A stretch of DNA of 64,000 bases. It comes from Anadara kagoshimensis (taxonomy: Eukaryota > Mollusca > Bivalvia > Arcoida > Arcidae). This document shows, piece by piece, positions 50,386 to 59,808 of this stretch; the stretch's first letter is position 1; each line of letters opens with the position of its first letter. A program made the position numbers and the translations under genes. The stretch is from NCBI GenBank assembly GCA_021292105.1, contig CM037869.1:39759530-39823529 (forward strand). Reading direction: 5' to 3'. The notes beneath the pieces were generated by a model, which was given only the letters and a program-made list of their open reading frames with translations, made no database searches and had not been told where the DNA came from.

Positions 50386-52625
50386 AAATAATTTAATTTT
50401 ACGTATTTTTACAACGTCATTTCAGTTTATTTCTGATCATCATACTTTGGTCACGTGGTCAGTACTCTTCTTCGATTGTTATTAGAGACGAACATTTACG
50501 CCATTTTACGAGATTTGTATTAGTGCGACATGGTTGCATGACGATGGAATTTTGAATAAAAACTGTTGAAATTATACAATTTTTACCATAATAATTAAAA
50601 CATTATTATTTAAACAAAACAATAAGATATAACTGGTAATTTTTGGTTAGTCGGAAAACTTTTATATAACCCGCTTCATTGATTGCAGAATGGTAAAAAT
50701 AATATTTCACCAAATTTTACAAAACAAAATAATGTTATTATTCCACTATTTAAAAAAGTGTTTTATTATTAAACTGAATGTGGATATATAACTCTTCAAG
50801 CCACCAAGTTTTTCTCAACACTGTCAGATTTAAACAAATAACTATTCCATTATTTTCCAGGAGATGGTTTTTTATACTGGTATATTTTATGTTCTTCTAC
50901 AACATTTTTACTGGCTTTATATCCTGCTTATTGAGAATAGGCAAAGCCATCATTTTAGGAGGTCTGATTTTACCGAGATTGGATTTGAGCACCTTACCCC
51001 GAAAATTTCAATGGTTTGACAGTGGTGAGTATTGTCCAATGTGTTTGAAGTAAATTTGTCAGTATCTTGAAGGTTTACGTTAACCGGCGGCAAAAACGGC
51101 TTCATCTGTTTGGAAAATTCTGGACATGTCTAAGAGGTACTTATATTACCCTTGATACATTTGACGTCCTCCACTTTCCTTTTATTCTCAAATTCAGATG
51201 TGGCGGTTATACCTATCTAAACAGGTAGCGCTTAGGTTGTGGACTTCCTAGACTCACTTCGCTGGTAGAAGTTCATGTGTTTAACTTAAAATGCCGGTTT
51301 CTACTGTGCTTTAGAATTGCGATTTAGGCATGTGTTGGTATGTTTTTTTTTATTTTTATGTGTTAACAAGTCTACAGAGTGGAAATACCAATCCATGTCC
51401 GAATACAACCAAGAAGCAAAGTAAAAAATGACGCGCAAAAACAAAATTAATGGCTCTTTATAGATTAAACAATATCTACTAATATTGACTGTTCTTCTTG
51501 TTTGTAATTTGAGAAAATTTTCATGTACGTAATAATCGAGAATAAACTATTCCTCTAAATTGTCCTTCAAAAGTATTAACGAAATACTTGTTTGATTCGT
51601 ACTTTAGACCAAATCGCAATTCCAAAAGCACAGTAAAAAATTGATAGCACTCTATCTTACTTCCTTGAAGGAAGACCACGTTGTTTAATTTGTTCTGCAA
51701 ATTTCATAGTTTTAATTTTTGATATGGAATTGGTATGTTTTGATCAACTTATGAGTCAGTTTAACATAATCATTTGTTTCGCCAATCCATGATCTCTCAG
51801 TATATATATACCATCTTTTTCAGGTTTTGATGCGTACTGTGGATTCATGCATGTGGAAGCGACACATACTAATCCCGTTGCCATAATATTTATAGAAATT
51901 TTAAAAGCAGCAGTTTTTAATAAAAGGCGGTTAAAATTTAAACCAGAAATAATTGTTGGTACCGCAATTAATGGCAAGTATAAATATTTTAATTCATATG
52001 AAAATGATATGAAATATATAGTAATTTTTGTACAGTCTGACTACAAACATCTCGAGCCATGTTCTAAAAACAACCACAATGTGTAAGCAGCTTGCATCAG
52101 TGTATTACGTTCACATAGTGGGAACAAGCTCTACCATAACGTATTAACTGTGGATCAATTATACTTAAGCGGGAAAGTCAAGTATTTAGCTGCATATAAT
52201 GCTTAGTATTACGGTAGAGAATTAAGTTTGATTTTTTCACATTGGATGGCTCTAAATTATCAGTATAAAAATAGCAAACATTGGACACTGCACAGTTTGC
52301 TGTTGAAGTGAGATGAAGAGTTTTTTCTTAGATTTAATTTTTATGGATTTAATAATAGGTTTGCGAAATCCTTTACGATAAGAGTGAGTTTTATATGTTT
52401 TTATTTACAACAGGTGAGAACCATGACGGTGGGTCCATAAAGAAAGGAAATCCAAGTCGTGCACGAAGTCGGTGGTATTTGATATATACATTGCTGAACA
52501 ATCCTAGTCTTATTCTACATAGAAAACATGCTCTACACCTAACGAGGAAAGTAGACATCTTCCTAGAAGACAGGGTAGAAATTGACACAACCAATATACC
52601 TCAACTCGAAGAAACACGCCTATGA
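37701..52625 (+). CDS. STRA6: STRA6-like retinol-binding-protein receptor homologue
   Basis: Multi-pass plasma-membrane protein of the RBP receptor family; vertebrate STRA6 binds holo-RBP and passes retinol into the cell. Coding exons: 37701-37801, 38918-38981, 39984-40069, 40713-40846, 41961-42127, 43109-43332, 43944-44023, 44974-45035, 45845-46013, 46967-47042, 47707-47785, 48500-48548, 49521-49635, 50199-50306, 50861-51024, 51824-51973, 52414-52625. This gives 679 aa against about 667 in human. Matches to the family include YGVGYFPLFA, SYRRNLLSLYKGNPRHL, MRFAGYQVAYVTWG, LDLSTLPRKF and, near the C-terminus, SRARSRWYLIYTLLNNPSL. The exon carrying the ATG begins at an acceptor at 37668, so a 5' UTR exon must lie upstream; it was not found. 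All introns are GT-AG except the last, which is GC-AG. Whether the mollusc protein carries retinol is inference, since RBP4 is a vertebrate protein. Confidence 0.93.
38660..38712. repeat. (GA)n microsatellite
   Basis: GA dinucleotides with one GG slip, in the first STRA6-like coding intron. Confidence 0.9.
39700..39842 (-). mobile_element. tRNA-derived SINE head, reverse
   Basis: Contains ACCAACTGAACTACCATAGT and CAGACCCAGCCGGAGTTGGA; only the head and first body segment remain. In the STRA6-like intron before the exon at 39984. Confidence 0.5.
41060..41272. mobile_element. Foldback MITE in STRA6-like intron
   Basis: Arms begin ACTTTGTAAAATCCTTCTTT and end AAGAAGGAATTTTACAAAGT, extending through TTCTCAAAA / TTTTGAGAA to a centre near 41165. 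About 210 bp. It has inserted into a copy of the interspersed repeat family typified at 45538. Confidence 0.6.
41428..41655 (+). pseudogene. Two degenerate duplicates of a STRA6-like exon
   Basis: The exon at 40713-40846 is echoed at 41430-41545 (TTCCAACAGATTCTTGTATT, AGCGTTTAGCGCCATAACCT, TATGCCATAGATTGCACAGG, and the donor region GTTAGGTAAATC) and again at 41565-41650 (AGCTTTTGGTGCCATAACTT, ATGCTCATCGTTTATCCATC, TACTGGAAAGTA). Both have lost the acceptor and carry indels. Confidence 0.75.
42819..43108 (+). repeat. 49-bp tandem repeat carrying a CRE and a 3' splice site
   Basis: Six units. CATTTCAG occurs at 42856, 42905, 42954, 43003, 43052 and 43101; the last is the true acceptor of the STRA6-like exon at 43109. 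Units alternate between GTATATTC and GTTAATTT forms. The first five carry the full CRE palindrome TGACGTCA; the sixth reads GGTGTCA. Units also copy the first five exon bases (GTCGA). Confidence 0.85.
43806..43850 (+). ncRNA. Core-mutated hammerhead ribozyme copy in a STRA6-like intron
   Basis: Same repeat family as the motif at 46866. Stem I strands AGCACTA (43806-43812) and TAGTGCT (43844-43850) still pair; stem II keeps pairing with one G-U pair; GAAA is at 43833-43836. The core reads CTGATAA (43813-43819): the essential G8 is an A, so self-cleavage should be strongly impaired. The surrounding repeat copy spans about 43670-43890, about 100 nt upstream of the exon at 43944. Confidence 0.75.
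44080..44250. repeat. Low-complexity CTTTAA/TTAAAG-rich block
   Basis: Dense short inverted and direct words (CCTTAAAG, CTTTAAGG, GGCTCTTTAAGGGTCTTTAA). In the STRA6-like intron after 44023. No function seen. Confidence 0.5.
45538..45815 (+). repeat. Interspersed repeat with TGTCCAAATC...GTGAGACCGGGTGCT core
   Basis: Starts AACAAACACACCAATCCATG, core GAAACTGGCAAATTAAGTTA and GTGAGACCGGGTGCTTCGGA, ends in a segment that reads as protein in other copies (AGCCTAGGCTTGCAATATCC). Relatives, often truncated to the first half: 15290-15620 (minus), 38375-38480 (minus), 40888-41036, 41285-41400, 42430-42597, 44520-44640, 47925-48105 (minus), 51195-51345 (minus), 55945-56275 (plus, full), 57945-58065 (minus). 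Class unknown. Confidence 0.55.
46866..46911 (+). ncRNA. Complete type I hammerhead ribozyme motif in a STRA6-like intron
   Basis: Stem I 5' strand AGCACTA (46866-46872), core CTGATGA (46873-46879), stem II (46880-46892, five base pairs around a 3-nt loop), GAAA (46893-46896), a minimal stem III closed by a GGCC loop (C46897 pairing G46902; the last A of GAAA pairing U46903), cleavage nucleotide C46904, stem I 3' strand TAGTGCT (46905-46911), which pairs perfectly with the 5' strand. Every conserved core residue is present. Minimal stem III is the form known from Penelope-like elements and animal retrozymes. It lies near the 3' end of a repeat copy (about 46660-46945) in the intron before the STRA6 exon at 46967, in sense orientation. 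Confidence 0.85.
48622..48801 (+). mobile_element. MITE, family CAGTC-AACCTG
   Basis: Starts CAGTCAAACCTGTCCATAAA and ends GGCAGGTTGGACTGTA, near full length. In the STRA6-like intron before the exon at 49521. Confidence 0.65.
48966..49159. mobile_element. MITE with CAGTAAAACC ends
   Basis: About 195 bp; left end CAGTAAAACCTTGTTATAAT and right end GAATCGAGGTTTTACTG. Internal TTATAACGCC and CCTCGATAAC words suggest the same pogo/Tigger-like group as the element at 20167. Confidence 0.5.
49397..49520 (+). repeat. 57-bp tandem duplication including a 3' splice site
   Basis: ATTACAG|GTTTTGT occurs at the true exon start (49521) and again 57 bp upstream (49464). A third, older copy (ATTACATGTTTTGTAG) has lost the acceptor. 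Each unit contains a GTTACTATGGTAAC-like palindrome. Confidence 0.8.
50350..50383. repeat. Poly(A) run
   Basis: About 34 consecutive A in the STRA6-like intron after 50306; no retrocopy was recognised in front of it. Confidence 0.85.
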
Positions 52626-53204
52626 TACACTACATGCCAGTCCATGAATGTGCTATTTTTAAGAAACCAGAATACAGCTGTTCAAATCTATATCACCTTA
52701 ATAACCATTTGATTAGCCAAAAATGTATTTTGTGTTTAATGTTCAAAAGTGATGGTGCATAATTGTTATCACCTAGAATCATTTAAAGTCAAAACTGTAT
52801 TTTTATATGAAGTACAATGTATTTTTAATTTTCACTATCTATTCAACTGAGCTAACGCAGCTCTGAAACATTGAACCCTCATTGAAATCGGAAGTCTAAT
52901 TTCAACAAGAAAAGTGCGCATTTGCTTTTGCGCAAATGTTCTCATCGATTCCTACAATCTGTACATGATTATAAAAGATTGTAAAACTAATTTCTGATAG
53001 GTCTTTGAGTGCATAATCTGCCTTGCTATCTAGAGCAGTTGTGAATTACAGTCACATCATTGGCCCTGTTTGATTATGATATTATCCACCGCTTACCATG
53101 TCTTTAAATTATTTGACGTCCCATAGTTCCATGTTCATCTCGATCTAAGTAATGCTCTCCCACGTAACGGGTATACCTAGCTAAACAAGAGCACCTGGCC
53201 CTGG

Positions 53205-53456
53205 TTTCACAATCATTTCTTAGCTAAGATTTTCCTTAACTTAAATCTTGCAAAATTTTAAATCTTCATAATTTTGTTAATTGTCAAGATATTCAGGAAT
53301 TTAAGTATTATTTTTAAGATCAAATCGAGATTATCACATTTGCATTTAGTTTTGACAAAATATTCATCAATAGTTCCAAAAAGAGAATACCAAAATTTGC
53401 TAAATTTAAGTTAAGGAAAATCTTAGCTAAGGAATGATTGTGAAACCGGGGCCTGT
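53205..53456. mobile_element. Foldback MITE with GGTTTCACAATCATT ends
   Basis: Left arm GGTTTCACAATCATTTCTTA then GCTAAGATTTTCCTTAACTT; right arm is its near-perfect reverse (AAGTTAAGGAAAATCTTAGC then TAAGGAATGATTGTGAAACC). About 250 bp. It has landed inside a copy of the interspersed repeat typified at 45538. Partial relatives are seen at about 19890-19990, 29275-29340 and 35325-35360. Confidence 0.65.
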
Positions 53457-53592
53457 GTACCAGTTTGTAAGTTCGTTTATGTTTAGCTTTTGGATTGTTG
53501 CTTGTATATGGACTGGTATAATTTTTAAACTTTTATGATAGAATCTTTTATATTGGTGGAATACATATTAGCTTTAACACTATTAAGATACA

Positions 53593-53681
53593 ATCAAACC
53601 TGTCTATAAAGGCCAATCAAGGGAACCAGTAAAAGGGTCCATTATAGAAAGGCGGCCTTAATAGACAAGTTGGACTATATT
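53593..53681 (+). mobile_element. Internally deleted MITE, family CAGTC-AACCTG
   Basis: Both ends are present (CAATCAAACCTGTCTATAAA and GACAAGTTGGACTATA) but the middle is missing; 89 bp. Confidence 0.55.
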
Positions 53682-53807
53682 CTTCTACAATACTTGATTA
53701 CTTGTGTTGAAATACATAACAATATTCTATATATAACTTCACTTTTACGAATTTTGTCTATCTCAGGAAGTGTATTTATTTAGTGTGTTTACATGACATT
53801 TATTTTT

Positions 53808-53840
<33 letters not shown>
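53808..53840. repeat. (GA)n microsatellite
   Basis: Uninterrupted GA run downstream of the STRA6-like gene. Confidence 0.9.
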
Positions 53841-53841
<1 letters not shown>

Positions 53842-54394
53842 GAATATAACCGTTTTGGTATTTTTTTTATTTATATGCAATGGATATTTTTGTCGAATGC
53901 CATCTTTTTTGTAATAAAAGTAATATACATTATTAAAATGTTGTTTATTCAACTTCGAAAATACCATTTAATTGGAGTTTGCCTACTGTTCGAGACGTTT
54001 TGAATGAAACTATTTTCAGAAATAAAAATATTACGGTTAACATTATTAGCTCCATGTTCACGTTCAATAAAAAGGTCCTTCGGAAGAGACCGATGCCCCG
54101 GTTTACGCTAAGTAACCCTAATTGCACATTGCTCTGAGCGCACTGCAACCTATAGATTGTGAATTCCTAATTTAAATGAAAAAGTCATGACTTTGACGTA
54201 AAATCCGATTCACTTTAATAGAAAACAATTTGTTTATGTGAATATATAATTTATAATACATAAAAACAAACAACAAGGATCCAATTCTATTGTCATTATA
54301 TATTTAATCCATAAATAGAGATACGATCCAGTTACAAAAACCAACTACATGTATAACAAATTATTAAACTAAGAATACAAAAGACTTGGCTAAG

Positions 54395-55065
54395 ATTTTT
54401 TTTGTTAAAATAAGTTGAAAAAAAAACATATTCTAGAATTTCGCATTGTAAAGTTAGAGTGCACAGTTAGTCCAAAGATGTTTTTTTTAAACAACAGTGT
54501 ATTGGCATACTAAGAATACATAAGCTCGTTCAAATTCGACAACAATGCATTCTCTGTTTATTTGGATCAAATATTCCTGAATTTTCTGGTAAAGTTAATG
54601 TCGTACAGTGCGCAGCTGTTCCGAAGATTGAATACCAATAATCAATGAATTATCAAAAACTAAAAATACGGAGGACTTGTACAAAACAGACTTCTCTGTT
54701 AAAATAAAAACAAAAATAAAAATATTCCTCAATTTCCGTGGTAAAGGTGGGATACCCATCTGGTCCAAAGATCGAATACCAAAATCATTGCACTATCAAA
54801 CACAGAGCAGAAAAGGCTTGTCTTGTCTACGACTGAAAAGTTTCCCAATTCCGATAGCAATGACTTCACCGTTAATTTGAAAAATATTCCAAAATTTTCC
54901 GTGTAAAGTTAGAGTGCACATTTATTCCGAAGATCGAACAAACGTAGAAAACAAAAGGATGTCTTGTTTAGATTGAACAGCTGCTAAACTCCGATAACAA
55001 TGACTTCTCTGTTACAGTGTAAATATCTATTAGTGAACGCTGCTACTTTGAAGATGGAATACAAA
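54395..55065. repeat. Degenerate tandem repeat, units about 120-165 bp
   Basis: Four to five units marked by TTCCGAAGATCGAA-like words at about 54462, 54619, 54760, 54927 and 55050, with GTAAAGTTAGAGTGCACA and ACTTCTCTGTTA between. It runs up to the stop codon of the secreted-protein gene and probably forms its 3' UTR. Confidence 0.5.
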
Positions 55066-55575
55066 AAAGTTTCCTTGTGTATATGGATTGGTGCTCTTAG
55101 CTAGTTTGACTTCAAACGATGCTCGATCACTGCAAGAACAACTGGTGTAACCTGTTGGTTCGTCATTATGCCATGTCAGATGGATTGTAGCGACATATAC
55201 ATGTGGGTGGAAATCTGTATTATCGAACCAGAAATAGCTAGTGTGTGGGTTTCTTCTGTCCAGAATACTGTCGACTTGGTTGACAAAAGAATCCCGGTCG
55301 TTTGTTATAATAAAGGTATGAGCGTACCTATTTGCAGTGATACCGTTTCTGGAATCTTTGAACAATGTCTGAAAATGATGATATATAGTGTCGTTGCCAG
55401 GGCAACTAGCATGCTGCATCTCCCATATGTGTTTCAGTCTAAATTTGTGATCGACATACCTTTTGGTTCTTAGATGGTTTTCCTTTTCACCAATTTGATT
55501 CTTACTGATAGGAACGGTTTCAGTAAAAACGAACAAGCTGAAACAAACCAAAGCTACACCAAACACACCACTCAT
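55030..55575 (-). CDS. Unrecognised small secreted protein with furin-type site
   Basis: Single-exon reading frame. The preferred start at 55575 (MSGVFGVALVCFSLFVF) gives a typical signal peptide; an in-frame Met 21 codons upstream (55638) precedes another hydrophobic leucine-rich run and would extend the protein to 202 aa. After about 20 residues comes LRTKR followed by YVDHKFRLKH, a good furin/proprotein convertase site, so a mature chain of about 125 aa is predicted. Only a few cysteines are seen in it (ASCPGND and TSCSCSD), plus aromatic-rich stretches (HTSYFWFDNTDFHPHVYVAT). I do not recognise the family. A frameshifted relative lies 1.5 kb away on the same strand, which supports a real, locally duplicated gene. 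An acceptor-like CTACAG just upstream of the longer start leaves a 5' intron possible. Confidence 0.7.
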   Translation of the reverse strand: MSGVFGVALVCFSLFVFTETVPISKNQIGEKENHLRTKRYVDHKFRLKHIWEMQHASCPGNDTIYHHFQTLFKDSRNGITANRYAHTFIITNDRDSFVNQVDSILDRRNPHTSYFWFDNTDFHPHVYVATIHLTWHNDEPTGYTSCSCSDRASFEVKLAKSTNPYTQGNFFVFHLQSSSVH

Positions 55576-55944
55576 GATGGTTCGGAACAGTAATAGTAGA
55601 AATAGTAGAACGAAAGAAAAAAAACGTCCCTCTTTCAATTTTTTCCTGTAGTAAATTACAAGAACCAGACTTAAGTCACTGGATACATTCTTTTATTGTT
55701 TCGATTTAACTAACAACACAAACATTTTTTTAATGGACGAAGAAATAAAGATAAAGTTTGTGAGGTTTCTGTGTCAATGGGGTCGAAAAGTGACAGCTAT
55801 TACGGGAAGGTTTCAATTATTTGTTATATACTAGTACGTATCTTTAGTCTCGAATGCCAAGTCACTTACAAACAGTAGACTTTTATGAAAAACGCTTATG
55901 ATAAGCAGGTTTCATGGTTTACAATGCAGTTATGTGTATATATG

Positions 55945-56275
55945 AAAAACAAACATGCTGATCTATGTCCAAATCACAATCTCAAGCCAAATAAAAAAAT
56001 TGAAACTGGCAAATTAAGTTAAACAAGTAAACTAACACCAGGGAAGTGAAAGTGAGACCGGGTGCTCCAGAAGGGAAATTATCCCCTGTTTAGCTAACTA
56101 CATCCGCCACGTTTGTTATCAAAATTGAGAATGAAAGGAACATGGAATTATGGGACATCAAATATATCCAGGGTCATTTTGGATACAGAGACGTCATACT
56201 TATCAACAATATTGCGATGGCTGCCTTTAAACTTTTCCGGAGCCTTGATGAGCCTAGGCTTGCAATACCAATATT
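55945..56275 (+). repeat. Full copy of the same interspersed repeat
   Basis: Same order of blocks as at 45538; its 3' part has an open frame reading ERNMELWDIKYIQGHFGYRD and ending SLDEPRLAI, similar to the minus-strand frame at 15144-15461. Confidence 0.55.
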
Positions 56276-56309
56276 AAAATAGTATTACTTTTTAAAGAGC
56301 ATATGAAAT

Positions 56310-56542
56310 ATAGGTAAACAACTTTGACCTGTCCGCTTGACCTTTCATTAGGAATATTCATATAGGAGGATCTACCCAATATATGGATAGTGTTAATATC
56401 CAAGTTAATACATACACAATGTACAGGTGTACTCAAAGTGGTCGGTATATCTCATGAAATATACAATATAAATACCTGTGCTCCCTATACATTTAAATGA
56501 AAGGTCAAGCGGACAGGTCAAAGTTTACCTATACAATGCGTT
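56310..56542. mobile_element. Palindromic MITE, family TTGACCTGTCC
   Basis: Ends AGGTAAACAACTTTGACCTG and, inverted, AGGTAAACTTTGACCTGTCC; inner CGCTTGACCTTTCATTAG and its mirror AATGAAAGGTCAAGCG. Best-preserved copy in the window. Confidence 0.65.
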
Positions 56543-56796
56543 CTTATTTGAAATTATAAACAAATGTAATAGCTACATATTATATATATTGCTGGTATTA
56601 TATTAACGGACTTGTTTACTAATATAATCAAAGTAGATAAACGTTTATTATAATTATTTCCTGCTCTAGCATCATAATTAGAAAAAATCAACATAAAATT
56701 TCCCTAGAGATGGAGATATAATACCAGAATACGTGACATCACGGTGTTTTGTAAAACATTTTTAACTTAAACTTCAATTTCTTCAAGGTTATAGAT

Positions 56797-57012
56797 TAAC
56801 ATTTAGCTTAACAACATTGACCTTACCACTTGATCTTCATATAGATGAAGCCACCTCGTCGATAGGTAATGTTAGAATTTACAGTTAATACGCAAACAAT
56901 GCATGTTTCCCATTATGTAGACGATATAAATCTGTATTCACCAATGTACTTGGTCATAATTTATATTTATACTAAAGGTCAAGTGAACACGTCAATGTTG
57001 TTTGCCTATAGA
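56797..57012. mobile_element. Palindromic MITE, family TTGACCTGTCC, diverged
   Basis: Ends AACAACATTGACCTTACCAC and GGTCAAGTGAACACGTCAAT followed by GTTGTTTGCCTATAG. Sits between the secreted-protein gene and its relic paralogue. Confidence 0.55.
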
Positions 57013-57036
57013 CACTGCTACGCTAGATGATTCGAC

Positions 57037-57240
57037 TTACAATTCTTGGTTAATCTCAAACGGCCCGCTGTCACTGCAAGAACTTTGAATTTTTGCTGTT
57101 ATCTCATGACACATAGTTTGTGGCGATATACAGATGCGGATGAGAGTGTATCGAATCGGAGAATAGCAGGTGAGTGGATTTCTTTTGCTTAGGATATCAT
57201 CAATCTGGGTAACAAGACTAAGACAATACTTTGAACGATA
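57037..57240 (-). pseudogene. Frameshifted relic of a paralogue of the secreted-protein gene
   Basis: Reading minus, the segment VTQIDDILSKRNPLTCY corresponds to VNQVDSILDRRNPHTSY of the gene at 55030-55575. The match then continues in a second frame (HPHLYIATNYVS, against HPHVYVATIHLTW) up to a stop, and returns to the first frame at SSCSDSGPFEI. At least two frameshifts and an in-frame stop show it is dead. The leader, furin site and N-terminal half are not found upstream, where a SINE tail begins at 57349. Confidence 0.72.
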
Positions 57241-57348
57241 TTGTGGAAATCGAAATATTTTAAAGAAACGAGAAAAAGGTCCAAAATGTACTTTACTAAA
57301 ACCGACTAAAGTAATACTTTGAATTATAAAGCATATCTGTCCATAGAG

Positions 57349-57530
57349 TGAGTGAGTAATGGTGTTTAACGTCCCAGTCAAGAATGTTTCACTTATATCG
57401 AGACGTCGCCAGCTATAGGCGAAGGTGCAGAAATTTTGCCTGTGCGTTGTGCTTATGGCATTATACAGCAGGGTTCTTTAGCGTGCCAAGCCCACCATGA
57501 CACGGGACCTCGTTTATTTTAAGTTCCCAT
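57349..57530 (-). mobile_element. tRNA-derived SINE 3' body, reverse
   Basis: GAGTGAGTAATGGTGTTTAA through GGGACCTCGTTTATTTTAAG; lacks the tRNA-like head. Confidence 0.6.
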
Positions 57531-58654
57531 CCATCCCTCCATAGAGGTCATCAAAAGGGAACTAATGAAATTGATCTTTATTGGCAGTGGGCCTTCATAT
57601 AAATGCTCAAATAACATTTATAAAGGACAATTGGGATCAATTAAACACCATTACTCAACTCAACTCTAGTTATTGCTAATCTGTTTTAATTTTACAGCAC
57701 TTGACGACCGTTAGTAATACATTTCCTCAATAGCAGTGCTCGGACAACCTCAGTAAACATGAAAAAGCAAATCATGGTTAAACTGAATACATCAAATTCA
57801 GTCATATCAACACGAAATCTATTTATTAGCAGGATTTATGGTTTGTATTGTTGTAGAAATGGTTGGTTTTATAAAAGGAGATCATTTGTATAAAGTTGAT
57901 ATGACATTTCTAACCTTGATGCATCAAAAGATAGCTGCTAAACGGGAGGTGCTTACCTTACGGAGCAACCGGCCTCACTTCCCTGGTGAAAGTTCATGTG
58001 TTAAATTTCAGGTGTCAGCTTCAAAATTTGACTTTGCTCTGGGATTGTGATTTGAACATAGATAAGATTCAAAAGTACAGTAAGGACCTGTCGAAAGTTA
58101 AGTTATAGAGAGAAACCTCAAACTGTTAATCCTGTGAGAAAATACAGCTTTAAATCCCCATTAGTTAAATAATGGACAGTTGTAGGTGAAAATGATTTTT
58201 GTCAACAGGTCAATGGGGATCACAATTCACAACTCAATCGATAGTAAGTAACTTCACACTTTTAAAATTATTCGTCATACAGAGTGAAGTAAAAATCATA
58301 ATTACTTACAAGGTGACTAAATATTTCATCTGCTCATTTTTAAAAATGTCATGAAATAGTAAAGGCACATGTTTTTACTGGATCCTAGTTGCGTGCCTAT
58401 ACAAATAATAATCATTCAGAAAGATGGTTTGTTTGTAGTTTTTGCTAGATTCAAGTATTTTATACTAATTACTGTGTACAACAACAGTGACAGGTTTAAA
58501 TGGGCAATTGATTGCCAAAATAACCCAGAGCATCGGTTTGATGCCGCACAACCGTAATAAAAACGTGCTTTATTCTTTATAAATGCAAGGATATTTTAAA
58601 ATGTGAATCTTCTAATGTGGGGAATAAAAGATAAGCTACATGTAGTACAGAATG

Positions 58655-58745
58655 ATCACAGGACAAAAACCTTAAAGATGTCGTAAAGATGTTGTTTATG
58701 TCATCTTTAAGTATTGCGTAAAGACGGGTTTTTGTCCTGTTAAAA
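58655..58745. repeat. Small hairpin repeat
   Basis: AGGACAAAAACCTTAAAGAT and, inverted, GGGTTTTTGTCCT frame a short block with further internal pairing (TAAAGATG / CATCTTTA). About 90 bp. Confidence 0.45.
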
Positions 58746-59289
58746 CAGTTAGCCTAATATTTCTGAAATCTATCTCTCTGCAGCTTTTCTGGGCCACTAG
58801 CTTATATTTGGGACACTCAGGAACTAAACTAGTTAGCTCAATGTCAATCTTTCGACAGGTCTGTACTATAAATGTTGCACTCTTTCCTTTTATTCTTTAA
58901 ATTACGTAAGAACTTTTTTTTTATTTTATTTTATTTAATCCAACTGACAACATAAGCATTTTAGAAAGATAAATATGTTTATGTCATTGAAAAAGGTGGC
59001 TAGTCAAGAGATAAAACCCGAGTTTCGGTGCAATGAGTTAAAAAGTAGAACTTGTATTAACTTGAACTTCCACCAAGCAAGTGAGACCAGGTGCTCAAAA
59101 TAATGGAATAATGCGTTGTTATAACGACGCCTAATGACATTAGGAGTTTTTACAGTGCTTACCCTTTCGGAGCACCCGACCTCACTTCTCTAAAATAAAA
59201 AAAACTGAATAGTAGAGTGAAGTAATGATGTTTTAAGATCCAGTCAAGATTCTTTGACGTCTCTCAATCCGGGATGATAGATTGTTTAA

Positions 59290-59618
59290 TTGATTAAATT
59301 GAGTTTAACATTCCAGCCAAGACTGTTTCACTTATATCGAGACGTTGCCAGCTATAGATGAATTGCTGGCAGTTTTGACCTTTGCAGTGTGCTCAGGGTA
59401 ATGTGCAGGAAGGTTTCTTTAACGTGCCACGCCTGCAGTGACACGGGACATCGGTCTTTAAGGTCTCTTCCGAAGGACCCGTAACTTTCATTTCTAATTT
59501 CTAAATGCCGAGTGCCTGACGAAAGAACAGTCACTGCCTATTTTCAAGTCTTGGTCAGACCCGGCCGGCCAGCGACACCCCATATACAAAGCGAACACTC
59601 TACCACTGAGGTACCGTC
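59290..59618 (-). mobile_element. tRNA-derived SINE, reverse
   Basis: From the tail side (CAGCCAAGACTGTTTCACTT) to the head (GAACACTCTACCACTGAGGT). A further partial SINE tail lies at about 59215-59280. Confidence 0.6.
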
Positions 59619-59808
59619 GAAGAAACCAGTGAAAACCATCGAGCTACATGATGTCGAATTTTCTCATAGTAGGATCTGTTCCGAGTAAAATTCGAACCAA
59701 GGCGGTGATAGACACTGTGATTCGTTCGCCGACGCTAAGATTAATCTGTAATCAAGGTTCCTAAAACACTTGCACAAAACTCATCAATTACATTCATGGC
59801 CGAATACA

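Noticed and set aside
55168-55473. Plus-strand frame opposite the secreted-protein gene
   Set aside because: The minus strand has signal peptide, furin site and a related relic; the plus frame has none.
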